From the IMG/VR virus record IMGVR_UViG_3300046516_001133, positions 1 through 32,287 of that record: DNA of 32,287 nucleotides. The stretch is one strand, 5' to 3'. Source of the DNA: a virus. Below are positions 1 through 7,447 of the stretch, piece by piece. Made by a program: the position numbers and the translations under genes. The notes beneath the pieces are model-generated. The model had not been told where the DNA came from and made no database searches. It saw only the letters and a list, made by a program, of their open reading frames with translations. Numbering within the stretch: the stretch's first letter is position 1; every line of letters begins with the position of its first letter.

Positions 1-1
1 G

Positions 2-1057
2 CACTGGGCCGAGACGGCAGACTACGTCATCACGATGGAGACGAACTGTATCGTTGGGCTCAAGGATTTCTGCATCAACTCGAAGATTTCCAAGGCAACA
101 GAAGAGTGGAACATCGAGCCTCTTGATGAAGCCAAGCACACTTTCCGTCTGACCCATTCTGTCACGGCGACTGGTCAACGAGTGTTCGAGCCGGACGGAA
201 GCATCATTCAGGACTCCTGGAAGAACGCCAAGGACTACGTGCTCAACACCATCGGTCTGGGCATCAAGGCAGAGAGGATGTCGGCCCCAGGCGTGCTCGA
301 TGCCACGAATCTCGCGGCCTACAACTACCTCCGAGCCCAGCACACCAACGAGCTTGGTGGCTTCTTCGGCGTCACCGAGACGTGGCTATGCTACGACCCC
401 CAGGGCGAAGCTCCGGCCATCGATGACTGCACGGTCACGACACGAGTTTCCCAAGAGGGTAGGTCGAGCGTAAGCGTCGAGGGTAATATCACTGGCTTGC
501 AGGTGAGCAACAACACCACGTATGCCGTGACGTCCAGTCGCTACACGAACGCCTCGAGCAAGTGGGCGACCGTGATGTCTTCCCTGCTGACGAGGGCTCA
601 GACCGTGTCCGGTGTCACGCTGAATCCGACCGTGCTCAACACTCAGGTCGGTGCCAACGAGGTCAACGGCACCATCTCTTACCACCACGAATACGATGAC
701 CGCCCAACGGCCACTGTGCCCGGAGCGAAGTGGGAGAAGATTTCTGTCGTTGACCGTAATCCAGCAGACGTGTTCGCACGTATTCCCGTGCTCGGCCGAC
801 CTCTTGGGCCGGTGTTGCAGTCGATTCAGACCATCACCGAGTTTCGCCGCAACGTGACCATCGAGGTCCAGATGCCATGCAAGACGATGGTGTTCACGCC
901 GACCAAACCATCGACCGCCGCCCTGGTGTTGGGATACACGCCCATTGGTATTGGTAGTTCGGTATTCATTGAACAGGACGACGAGAACTGGCTTGATTAC
1001 GATGGCCGGTACTCTCGGAACACGACCTTCTGCTGCAACCGCGGCAAAGCGTTGTAG
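2..1057 (+). CDS. Virion structural protein, 5' end outside window
   Basis: The reading frame is open from the first bases of the window, so the methionine at position 35 is probably internal and the true start lies upstream. About 351 residues are visible. The segment around TATGQRVFEPDG followed by SWKNAKDYVLN resembles a segment I know from structural proteins of large myoviruses, where a Val/Thr-rich beta region is followed by a W-x-x-A-x-x-Y-V helix. The composition is rich in Thr, Val, Ser and Asn with little charge, as in virion components. The stop codon TAG forms part of the ribosome binding site of the next gene, so the two are translationally linked. The structural role follows from composition and from the neighbouring tail-like gene. 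The exact part (tail, baseplate or neck) is not resolved. Confidence 0.6.
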   Translation, partial: HWAETADYVITMETNCIVGLKDFCINSKISKATEEWNIEPLDEAKHTFRLTHSVTATGQRVFEPDGSIIQDSWKNAKDYVLNTIGLGIKAERMSAPGVLDATNLAAYNYLRAQHTNELGGFFGVTETWLCYDPQGEAPAIDDCTVTTRVSQEGRSSVSVEGNITGLQVSNNTTYAVTSSRYTNASSKWATVMSSLLTRAQTVSGVTLNPTVLNTQVGANEVNGTISYHHEYDDRPTATVPGAKWEKISVVDRNPADVFARIPVLGRPLGPVLQSIQTITEFRRNVTIEVQMPCKTMVFTPTKPSTAALVLGYTPIGIGSSVFIEQDDENWLDYDGRYSRNTTFCCNRGKAL

Positions 1058-1065
1058 GAGTACAC

Positions 1066-4000
1066 ATGTCTTTTACGCAAGCGACGTTTCTCGGTGCGTC
1101 CATTCGTGGATTCACTTCTTCTATTGGCTGGAACGTGGGACAGCCGAGCCAGCTATCGATTGCCCTCGTGGAAGATCCAGCTAATGGTGATCTCTTTGCA
1201 CCTGTACCTGTCGGTACGCCAATCTTCTTTACGGTCGGCTCATTCAACTTCTTCGGTCTCCTCCAGAAGCACGAAAGGCGTAATGACGTCAACGGCCTTC
1301 CTGTCTACGACGTAGTTTGCGTCGATCCAAGAGAGATTCTCGATGGAGCACAGGTAGTCATCGCCGGCTACAATGGTTCTGTGGGGTCCATCCCCAATCT
1401 CTTCAATGCCTACGGCTGGTGGGAAGACGCTGCCAACGGCGGCTTCGGTGGATCTCTCGCAAACGATGCTGGTATCCCCTGGACCAAGGTCCGCGATGCT
1501 GTTGTTGCCATGGCCAACCAGCCCTTCGTTGGTACTTACGGTGGTCCACTCAACTATCGCGGCGTCACCTACAGTCTTGATCTGTCCGAAGTGCCATCCC
1601 CGCCCATCTACTATCGTGTGGGTGGAAACAACGTCTCGCTGCTCGAGTTGATTGCTCAAGCTTGCGAGGATGGCGGGTGCGACTTTTTCGTGGAGCTTCG
1701 CGGCTTCACTATCCGTGTTCGCACGGTCAGTAGGGCAACCCAGCCTCCGCTTGGCACTATCACGGCGTTGGTCAACACCAACACGGGCAATGTTGTCCGT
1801 TCCTCTTCTGGTATCGAGGCACGCCACGAAGTCACTTCGTCTTTCCTGGTGGGCGGCGAGGTCACCACGCTCTACCAGTCGAACTCAGTCCAGGCCTTCT
1901 GGGGCTTCGATATCGTTGGCAACCCGATTGTTAGCGTGGATGGAACGTTTGACCTGAAAGACGCAGCCGGGAACATCAGTAGCTCTGTTGCCACGGAGTT
2001 CATGAACCTCAACGCACAGCCCGTTGCTGACATCATCGGCCAGACCGATTATCCGTGTTCTCTGCTTGAGATGCGAATGGCTAAGTGTAATCTCAACACT
2101 TGGTCGTCGTTCATGATCCATCAGCGAAAAAGTATGGCGGACAGAATTGGCCTAACCACTTTGACGACCATCAAGAACATGGGTGCCAATGGCAATGTTC
2201 GCAAACAGGACATGGTCAATGACGAACGCGGCAACGCTATTGCCCAAGCCAAGCTAGCCCTTATTTCTGACCTATTCGCCAAAGTCACGCGAATGTACGA
2301 GTACGTCAAGGGTTTCGCTGATGAAGCCATGGGCAGGCGATTCCTGGTGCCGTTGCCGTTCATCCTTCGCAACGTTGATCCAGAAACGCTTCGGGTCGAG
2401 AGTAGTTATGACGTGGCGGAAGGCGGCTTTCTTCCTGATGGCTCGGCTCCGCTCGGATTGTCCGATCTGAACCAGGACATCTTCAGGCTTCAGGATGGAC
2501 GTTTCCGGTGCTTCGTCGAGTTCGACAACATTCAGGGTGCTGACCTCTCTCACGTCAACCCACAGGGCACGGCCATCGAAGGCAACACGCTGTTCATGGA
2601 GGCACAGGTAGCTTCTCAGATCGTGTTCAATCCTGGTCCGTACGCGATAGTCGCCCTACAGTCTCCAGTTTTTGAGGAAGCGTCGGATTTCACTGGAGAC
2701 AAAAACCTACTGGCAGCCGCTCATCAGCTTGCACCAGCAGTCTTCCAGGATATGGTGCTCAAGTCTCAATATGGCAGCCTTGGCATTAGGGTTCAGCCGG
2801 CTCTTCGTTATCCCGATGCGGCGGCAATCCCGCTCAAGAGCAACATCCTTCAGTACGGCCCATGGTTCGCGGCTGGTGCGGCCGGCAAGGTGAAGTTCGA
2901 TCAAGACCCAACGTTAACCCCGTGGAACTACGGCGGATGGGACTTCATGAACCTGGCTGGTGCGGCTCGCGTCAACCAGGCCGTGACCAACATGACCATT
3001 TCCGAAGCCGGTCAAGTGGAACTGGCTGGGGCTCCAACTGTGTCTTTGGGAGACGTTCTTCAGACCAGTGGCCCGAACGTCACCAATATCGACGTGAGTT
3101 ATGGAACCCAGGGTGTCACGACCACGTATCGCTTCCAGACGTTTACACCTCGGTACGGCGTCTTCAACCGCAACCTTGGCGAACGACTCAAGCGAATGGG
3201 CCTTATCTCCCAGGGTCTGGGTCGATCTGTTCGTGCGGCGTTCAAGGAGCAGTCGCTCAAGCAGAACGCGGTTCTTGCTGCTAATAGGACTGCCAAGGCC
3301 TTCATGGAGAACGCCCCTAAGCAGGTGAAGAAGGAGTCTCCGTACGATGTGCTCGTGGGCTACAGTGAAGCTGACCCGAGCGGGATGACGAGAATCGGCC
3401 TGTCGGCGATGACGTACGAAGAGGCGATTCCACTGTCCAATGCTGACGACGATTCTGCTTTCCAGGCCACAGGCATGATGAGCTTCAGTGGTTTGCTGAG
3501 GCCGTTCTGTACGGCACCTGGCAACGGACTGTTAATGCCAAGCTATGCGACCCCATCGGTCACTGGGGCAATTGCGAACGTGGCCACCCTGGACCCGTGG
3601 AAGGGCTACAACGACGTCGAGGTTTACGCTTGGGGCAATACCTACCAGGGCCTGCACGCTCAGCGTCGTAACGCGACTGGGGCTAACGCTCGGCCATTGG
3701 CTCTGAGGGGACCGGTGGTCATTTCGGGATGGGGATTCGATTGGCAGGGGAACGCAGTGCCGGGGCCTGGCTCTGGAGCCGCCTGGGACGCCGATACGCT
3801 CACCCGATCCGATAAGTGGAGGGTTGGGCCGCTTGACCCCCTTTGGGACGCCTCACGGGGCGTGTGGACGTGCCATGGCACTGCCCGTGGGCAGACCCAG
3901 TCCGTCATTGCCGCCTCTGGTAGTGGTAGTCTGAAGCTGTACGACCCCAATGGGCTCACTAACGAGCTTCTGACCGTCTGGAATTGGTCCAGAGGCACCG

Positions 4001-4080
4001 GAATCTCTGGCAGCAAGGATGTGATTGCCAACTACGCTCCCCGCGAGAACAAGTGGTTCATCACGGCCGTGGACTGTTAG
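1066..4080 (+). CDS. Large virion structural protein, tail hub/baseplate-like
   Basis: A 1004-residue protein with strong Shine-Dalgarno TAGGAG at 1055-1060, five bases before the ATG and overlapping the previous stop. The N-terminal third contains a VDPREIL segment (about residue 84), a GGPLNYRGV region and a helix with LLELIAQACEDGGCDFFVEL (about 193-212). This order is familiar from large structural proteins of big myoviruses, where the last helix resembles the gpD/gp27-type hub domains of contractile tails. The C-terminal half has a KEQSLKQNAVLAANRTAKAF helix and Trp/Gly/Asn-rich beta sequence ending in WFITAVDC. No signal peptide or membrane segment is seen. The match is by pattern recognition. 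Tail or baseplate location is an inference, and structural nature is the safer statement. Confidence 0.65.
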   Translation: MSFTQATFLGASIRGFTSSIGWNVGQPSQLSIALVEDPANGDLFAPVPVGTPIFFTVGSFNFFGLLQKHERRNDVNGLPVYDVVCVDPREILDGAQVVIAGYNGSVGSIPNLFNAYGWWEDAANGGFGGSLANDAGIPWTKVRDAVVAMANQPFVGTYGGPLNYRGVTYSLDLSEVPSPPIYYRVGGNNVSLLELIAQACEDGGCDFFVELRGFTIRVRTVSRATQPPLGTITALVNTNTGNVVRSSSGIEARHEVTSSFLVGGEVTTLYQSNSVQAFWGFDIVGNPIVSVDGTFDLKDAAGNISSSVATEFMNLNAQPVADIIGQTDYPCSLLEMRMAKCNLNTWSSFMIHQRKSMADRIGLTTLTTIKNMGANGNVRKQDMVNDERGNAIAQAKLALISDLFAKVTRMYEYVKGFADEAMGRRFLVPLPFILRNVDPETLRVESSYDVAEGGFLPDGSAPLGLSDLNQDIFRLQDGRFRCFVEFDNIQGADLSHVNPQGTAIEGNTLFMEAQVASQIVFNPGPYAIVALQSPVFEEASDFTGDKNLLAAAHQLAPAVFQDMVLKSQYGSLGIRVQPALRYPDAAAIPLKSNILQYGPWFAAGAAGKVKFDQDPTLTPWNYGGWDFMNLAGAARVNQAVTNMTISEAGQVELAGAPTVSLGDVLQTSGPNVTNIDVSYGTQGVTTTYRFQTFTPRYGVFNRNLGERLKRMGLISQGLGRSVRAAFKEQSLKQNAVLAANRTAKAFMENAPKQVKKESPYDVLVGYSEADPSGMTRIGLSAMTYEEAIPLSNADDDSAFQATGMMSFSGLLRPFCTAPGNGLLMPSYATPSVTGAIANVATLDPWKGYNDVEVYAWGNTYQGLHAQRRNATGANARPLALRGPVVISGWGFDWQGNAVPGPGSGAAWDADTLTRSDKWRVGPLDPLWDASRGVWTCHGTARGQTQSVIAASGSGSLKLYDPNGLTNELLTVWNWSRGTGISGSKDVIANYAPRENKWFITAVDC

Positions 4081-4134
4081 TCCGGACATTCGGACATGTC
4101 CGGATGCAGTCGGACAAAGTTGCCGTCGGTCCGG
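4081..4134 (+). repeat. CGGACA repeats forming alternative hairpins
   Basis: Directly after the stop codon of the large structural gene, CGGACA occurs at 4083-4088, 4091-4096 and 4111-4116. Bases 4091-4102 are a perfect 12-base palindrome (CGGACATGTCCG). TCCGGACA (4081-4088) can also pair with TGTCCGGA (4097-4104), so two mutually exclusive folds exist. No T-run follows, so it does not look like a standard terminator. It may be an operator, a processing site or an mRNA stabiliser between two structural genes. Confidence 0.5.
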
Positions 4135-4178
4135 TGTATTTGTACTACGACAACTTCTCAATCTGACACGGAGCATCG

Positions 4179-4808
4179 ATGTCCGCTAATATCGCATTCC
4201 TGGGTGGCCTGAGCACGATCCAAGACCTTTCTGGTTCTGGCCTGGGCTTCTTCGGTGACTCCGGCTGGGGCAACTCCGTGCGAGTCGGGGCCTGGCAGGG
4301 TCACACCTACATCACTGATGGCAACGGCGTGAATCAAGGGCCTGAAGTCCCCAACACGAAGTACCTGAACGCGGCGTCCGGCATTCTCGGCCAGGTCGGC
4401 ACCGGTGTTGCTCTCACGGCGATTCCTAACGCCCAATGTCCGCTCAACATTCGTTTCAACTACGACACCGCGGTCAAGACCCAGAACGTCCAGCTTTACA
4501 TCTACGACCGCACCAGCACCAACAACCCGGCTTCCGGCGTCACCACGGCCATCGCAGAGGTCATCCACCCCAGCCTGACCCAGAGCAACAATGGATCGGG
4601 TGACACCGCGTGGCTGTTCCCAGGCGGGACCGGCGTCATCGTCTCGCTTGCTCCGAGCCCCGGTTGCAGCGGTCAGTTCGCCGGCAACGGCAACAACGGC
4701 AACTGGACGGACACGCAGCACGACTGGTACGTCGCCATGTCCGCGAGCCCGACGTCAATCGGAGCGAAGAGCCAGTACGGACTCTACGTAAGCTTGGAGT
4801 ATCTGTAA
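4179..4808 (+). CDS. Putative virion structural protein, 209 aa
   Basis: The protein is Gly/Asn/Thr/Ser-rich with very few charged residues and several Trp and Tyr, typical of a beta-structured virion decoration or fibre component. Recognisable segments are GDSGWGNSVRVGAW near residue 26 and a C-terminal KSQYGLYVSLEYL strand. There is no signal peptide or coiled coil. ACGGAG lies a few bases before the ATG. The gene follows the large structural gene after a 98-base gap holding the CGGACA hairpins, so its expression level may be set separately. Its stop overlaps the ATG of the next small gene by one base (TAATG). Structural role is inferred from composition and position. Confidence 0.55.
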   Translation: MSANIAFLGGLSTIQDLSGSGLGFFGDSGWGNSVRVGAWQGHTYITDGNGVNQGPEVPNTKYLNAASGILGQVGTGVALTAIPNAQCPLNIRFNYDTAVKTQNVQLYIYDRTSTNNPASGVTTAIAEVIHPSLTQSNNGSGDTAWLFPGGTGVIVSLAPSPGCSGQFAGNGNNGNWTDTQHDWYVAMSASPTSIGAKSQYGLYVSLEYL

Positions 4809-4948
4809 TGAAGTGCAAGAACTGCAAGGGAACCGGAAGAGTGCGTGCAGCAAATCCGGGCTCCTGTGACAGCCCTTACGAGACTTGTTCCGTTTGTAAT
4901 GGGACCGGTCAAGCACCTATCGCAACCAGCGACGACCATGTTCGGTAA
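4808..4948 (+). CDS. 46-residue DnaJ-type zinc-finger protein
   Basis: A small protein with two CxxCxGxG-type units: CKNCKGTG (residues 3-10) and CSVCNGTG (27-34). These are the repeats of the DnaJ/HSP40 cysteine-rich domain, and two such repeats make one zinc-binding site. The start ATG overlaps the previous stop by one base, so it is coupled to the structural gene. It is the last plus-strand gene before the convergent terminator. Zinc binding is well supported by the cysteine pattern. Function, perhaps assisting folding or binding nucleic acid, is unknown. Confidence 0.75.
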   Translation: MKCKNCKGTGRVRAANPGSCDSPYETCSVCNGTGQAPIATSDDHVR

Positions 4949-4977
4949 CTTTCAACGAAAGTTCCCTCGAAAGTTCC
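4947..4977. repeat. Short hairpin and repeated CGAAAGTTCC
   Basis: AACTTTC (4947-4953) and GAAAGTT (4957-4963) form a 7-bp stem with a three-base loop, overlapping the end of the zinc-finger gene. CGAAAGTTCC is present at 4956-4965 and again at 4968-4977. It sits immediately before the convergent terminator and may be an accessory or decayed terminator stem. Confidence 0.45.
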
Positions 4978-4981
4978 AACG

Positions 4982-5009
4982 AAAAAAGCCGGCGTGAGCC
5001 GGCTTCTTT
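4982..5009. terminator. Bidirectional rho-independent terminator
   Basis: AAGCCGGC (4986-4993), loop GTGA, GCCGGCTT (4998-5005) make a perfect 8-bp GC-rich stem. It is flanked by an A-run (4982-4987) on the left and a T-rich tract (5004-5009) on the right, so it can act in both directions. It lies between the plus-strand structural genes and the convergent minus-strand genes, where such a site is expected. Confidence 0.85.
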
Positions 5010-5203
5010 CATTGACGTTCTAGCGACGCCCTGAGAATTGCGACCATGTCCGGATCGCACAACAAGACCTCTCCGTCCTTCGACGCGACGGCTGATATGG
5101 ACATCTTTCCAAACGAGACCCCATCGCGTAAAATACGTGCCATCAGAACAGGAGCGTCTGGTGGCATGGTTCGCAATCGGTCGATTAGGTGTTGAACGGT
5201 CAT
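5009..5203 (-). CDS. Small conserved phage-type protein, 64 aa
   Basis: Starting at ATG 5203 the protein begins MTVQHLIDRLRTMPPDAPV. This resembles a widespread small family with an N-terminal helix, a P-x-D turn and a short beta region ending in a hydrophobic/acidic stretch. No function is known. There is no clear Shine-Dalgarno before this ATG. A TTG at 5254 in the same frame has GCAGGA upstream, but that start would place a transcription terminator (5212-5242) inside the coding sequence. The ATG is preferred because family members begin near MTV. The stop overlaps the edge of the convergent terminator. Confidence 0.55.
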   Translation of the reverse strand: MTVQHLIDRLRTMPPDAPVLMARILRDGVSFGKMSISAVASKDGEVLLCDPDMVAILRASLERQ

Positions 5204-5211
5204 GCACACAG

Positions 5212-5242
5212 GATAACAAAAACGGGTGGCGTGTGCCACCCG
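5212..5242 (-). terminator. Rho-independent terminator, minus strand
   Basis: On the minus strand an 8-bp stem (5242-5235 with 5230-5223; core GGGTGGC/GCCACCC, loop ACAC) is followed directly by TTTTTGTT. It lies 28 bases after the stop of the 5270-5635 gene. It ends about nine bases before the ATG of the following gene, so it could attenuate that gene. Confidence 0.85.
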
Positions 5243-5269
5243 ATTCTGTCCCAATGACTTCTTTCCTGC

Positions 5270-5635
5270 TTACTCCTCGCCGACCTCGGGTTCAACGTTG
5301 GACATGTGCTTCGTCCAGCCGTTGTGCTTGCCTGGCTTACCGGTCTTCCGACAGGGCTTGCCTTCTTCGGTGAGCTTCCGGATCGGGAACATCTGGCCCG
5401 GCTTGGCCTTCGAGTAGCCGAACACCAGCTTGGCCCGACAGTCGAGGCAATGAAGCTCGGGGAACTCGTTTCCCTTGACCTCACGGACGACGTACCGCAG
5501 ACGGTTCTTGCTGCACAGACCACACTTCTCTTCGCAGAAGATTTCCTGGGTCTGGGCGATGGCCTTGAACATGTCCTTGGGCGTGGCGGCTTCCACCTTG
5601 AACGTCGCACACGGGGTCTTCAACAATGCTTCCAC
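5270..5635 (-). CDS. Zinc-ribbon phage protein of unknown function, 121 aa
   Basis: Two Cys pairs, CGLC and CLDC, about 30 residues apart frame a zinc ribbon. They are embedded in a pattern I know from many phage proteins: CGLC-x-RYVVRE, then ELHCLDC, then FGYSK with MFPIRK. These proteins often sit near recombination or SSB genes, and here the next gene upstream may be an annealing protein. The GTG at 5635 is chosen because TAGGAG (5647-5642) lies six bases before it. The TTG at 5641 touches that site and is unlikely. A strong terminator follows the gene. No enzymatic motif is visible. Confidence 0.6.
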   Translation of the reverse strand: MEALLKTPCATFKVEAATPKDMFKAIAQTQEIFCEEKCGLCSKNRLRYVVREVKGNEFPELHCLDCRAKLVFGYSKAKPGQMFPIRKLTEEGKPCRKTGKPGKHNGWTKHMSNVEPEVGEE

Positions 5636-5696
5636 AAACAACTCCTACAGAAATCTGTCACCAAACACTCTCAAGCCACAGTGGCCTGAATAGCTC

Positions 5697-6521
5697 TTAC
5701 TGTCGCCACGTTCCGTCGTAGCCCTTCATGGCCTCAGTGACTTTCGTCTGGTCGTTCTGAAGACCGCTGAGGTATTCGACGATTTTGGCTCCGGTCGTCG
5801 AAGGCACTTCCTTGATGTCGTCGTACTTCTTCTTGCCGCTGTTCACGAGCTTCATGACATTCACGTTGTTTCGCTTGCAGAGAATGTCGATGAAGTTGAT
5901 CTGCGTTTTAGTAATGCACCCATCCACACCAGCGTCCTCCAGAGGCACCAGGGTCTTTTCCTCTTCCGCCACACGATTCAATAGCAGGGCCTTGCGGTAC
6001 GCTCGTGCCTCGGCTCGTGTAGCGGCAGTCGAGGAGGCAAACCGTGCGTACTCGCCTTCGCAGTTGCCGAAATAGACGTCGGCCACGTCGGTAACTTCCA
6101 TCTCGTACGCGGCCATTCCCGATTCGACCCGCGTGCAAAGGAAGATGAGTGTGTGTTCGACAACGGCCGGCTGAAGTCGGGTATCGCCGCCAGGTAGCAG
6201 GGAAGGGGCCTGCACGATCCGAGACCGGCTGGTGATGACAGGGCCGAGCACCTTACGGGCTACGCGACGAAGGCCCGCGACAAACGGGTTGCCATCGAGG
6301 CTGGTTTCGTTGTCAGCGAACTGGCTCATCACGAAATCCGACCACTCCGGATCGGTCATCTTGGGCTCGGGCTTCGCTTCCTCTTCTTCCTCCTCAGGCT
6401 CAACGGGCACGAGCTTCTTCTCCTGGGCGTCGAGGTCCGCGAGCGAAAGGATCGAGCTTTCGTCGTCGAGTTCGGCTTGGTTGAAGCCAAAGTCTTCGCC
6501 CGTTTCACTGTCTTGGGGCAT
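5697..6521 (-). CDS. Possible Rad52-like ssDNA annealing protein
   Basis: 274 residues. The N-terminal 70 residues are acidic and low-complexity, with a poly-Glu run near residue 43. The central part has an AYEMEVTDVADVYFGNCEG segment, then SSTAATRAEARAYRKALLL. A Ser-Thr-Ala-x-Thr-x-A-E-x-R-A-x-R-x-A-L helix of this kind is found in Rad52/Sak-type annealing proteins. The C-terminal region (ITKTQINFIDILCKRNNVNV) looks like the small Q-x-x-x-I module that ends several phage recombination proteins. GGAG lies eight bases before the ATG. Annealing function is an inference from these motifs. An alternative is an unrelated SSB-interacting factor. Confidence 0.45.
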   Translation of the reverse strand: MPQDSETGEDFGFNQAELDDESSILSLADLDAQEKKLVPVEPEEEEEEAKPEPKMTDPEWSDFVMSQFADNETSLDGNPFVAGLRRVARKVLGPVITSRSRIVQAPSLLPGGDTRLQPAVVEHTLIFLCTRVESGMAAYEMEVTDVADVYFGNCEGEYARFASSTAATRAEARAYRKALLLNRVAEEEKTLVPLEDAGVDGCITKTQINFIDILCKRNNVNVMKLVNSGKKKYDDIKEVPSTTGAKIVEYLSGLQNDQTKVTEAMKGYDGTWRQ

Positions 6522-6795
6522 CTGGCTTTCTCCTGCTTGCTGAGATTCGTTCTCTCACATCATCGGGACGTTGTTTACCCCGCGTGGGGTGGGGATGACG
6601 ACCTGACTCGAGAGCTTTCTTCTGGGCTTCGCATTTGTCCCGCACTTGGATCTTGTGGAACCGGAGAGCCCGGTTGACCAAGTTGGGATACGTGTGGTGC
6701 TCTTTCGAGATGTCGTAGGTGCTGCGGCCCTTGCGGTCGTACTCGGATTCGAGATACGTTTTGCCCGCGGCCGTAAAGAGGAAGTGTTCTTTCAG
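6505..6795 (-). CDS. NUMOD3-like DNA-binding protein, apparent CTG start
   Basis: An open frame of about 96 residues has a coherent protein pattern but no ATG, GTG or TTG near its 5' end. It reads KEHFLFTAAGKTYLESEYD, then a helix-turn-helix-like stretch (RSTYDISKEHHTYPNLVNRAL), then KCEAQKKALESGRHPHPTRGK and a REIS-type end. The HPTRGK...ERIS segment resembles NUMOD3 modules of homing endonucleases. CTG 6795 overlaps the upstream stop as CTGA, the same geometry as the ATGA junctions elsewhere in this operon. GGAG lies eight bases before it. A -1 frameshift from the upstream gene is the alternative. The 3' end overlaps the next gene by 17 bases. Confidence 0.55.
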   Translation of the reverse strand: MKEHFLFTAAGKTYLESEYDRKGRSTYDISKEHHTYPNLVNRALRFHKIQVRDKCEAQKKALESGRHPHPTRGKQRPDDVRERISASRRKPDAPRQ

Positions 6796-7241
6796 AGGAC
6801 ACGCTCCAAATCAAAATCTTCCAGGATGCCAACCTCGCGATTCCAGGCCTGTCCGATGGCCTTTGCGTGGTCTTGGCTCCTGGCCAACAGCGTGAGTTCA
6901 GGGTTGCCGTAGACGGCCTGCCAGGTGCGGTAGGGCGTCCGCGGACTGCGAAGCCATTCCAGATCCCACACGTAGAACAGTCGCTTCTTGGGCGACGGGA
7001 ACCGGAGGAGCTTCTCTGCGGTCGAGAACGTGGTGGCGACAACTGTGCCGTCGAAAGCGAAGGCTTCAGCTATCTGCATGACGGCGAAGTTCATCGCCAG
7101 GCAGTGCCGCTGGATGTTCTCGTAGAACCCGATGATGTCGATGTCGGGACGTGACATGACTAGCGAGTTCGCCGCCCGGATCATGTTGAAGTTAAGCTGA
7201 GACGGCCCCAGATCCTTAACTGCGATACCGAGCTTCACCAT
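6792..7241 (-). CDS. Putative glycosyltransferase-like protein, 149 aa
   Basis: The sequence FYVWDLEWLR (about residue 89) and the following hydrophobic strand with RSQDHAKAI and a VGILEDFD end look like the first half of a GT-B glycosyltransferase domain. A full GT-B enzyme would be twice as long. The ATG overlaps the stop of the upstream membrane protein by one base (TAATG). It lies beside the carbohydrate island, which fits a sugar-related role. It could work as a separate domain or be a remnant. No donor-binding C-terminal half is found nearby. Confidence 0.45.
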   Translation of the reverse strand: MVKLGIAVKDLGPSQLNFNMIRAANSLVMSRPDIDIIGFYENIQRHCLAMNFAVMQIAEAFAFDGTVVATTFSTAEKLLRFPSPKKRLFYVWDLEWLRSPRTPYRTWQAVYGNPELTLLARSQDHAKAIGQAWNREVGILEDFDLERVL

Positions 7242-7447
7242 TATTTAATACCCCACAGGTGGTAGTTTCTGATCGAAAGAATCGCGAAAACGAACCAGAG
7301 GAACGCGGCGTCAATTTCGTGTCGTTGAAGCGACAGGATGAGCCACAGGGCCTCTCCTGCTAAGGTCAGAGCGAACGCTTCCCTCTTCTGTCGGCCGATC
7401 AGAAGCGAGCCGAAGATAAGCAGGAGGTTAGCCAGCCAGCCGAGCAT
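7241..7447 (-). CDS. Small membrane protein, 68 aa
   Basis: Two or three hydrophobic segments (about residues 3-17, 26-40 and 46-60) are separated by short basic or polar turns such as GRQKRE. The pattern W-x-x-N-L-L-L-I-F-G-S-L-L resembles small PnuC/YgjV-like or holin-sized membrane proteins. No lysis partner is adjacent, so holin is not claimed. ATG 7447 overlaps the end of the upstream reductase gene by 20 bases, and its stop overlaps the next ATG (TAATG). It is one of several tiny membrane proteins in this operon. Confidence 0.6.
   Translation of the reverse strand: MLGWLANLLLIFGSLLIGRQKREAFALTLAGEALWLILSLQRHEIDAAFLWFVFAILSIRNYHLWGIK

Noticed and set aside
4121-4149. Sigma70-like promoter before the 209-aa structural gene
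   Set aside because: TTGCCG and TACTAC at a 17-base spacing match only 4/6 and 3/6 positions, which is common by chance.
6575-7042. 155-residue minus frame over the 6792 and 6505 genes
   Set aside because: Its Arg/Pro/Ser-rich product has no pattern. The two other frames in the same region give a glycosyltransferase-like end and a NUMOD3-like protein joined by a CTGA junction.
7241-7447. Calling this or other tiny membrane proteins holins
   Set aside because: Size and helices fit, but no endolysin or spanin gene is nearby, and several such proteins occur in the same operon.
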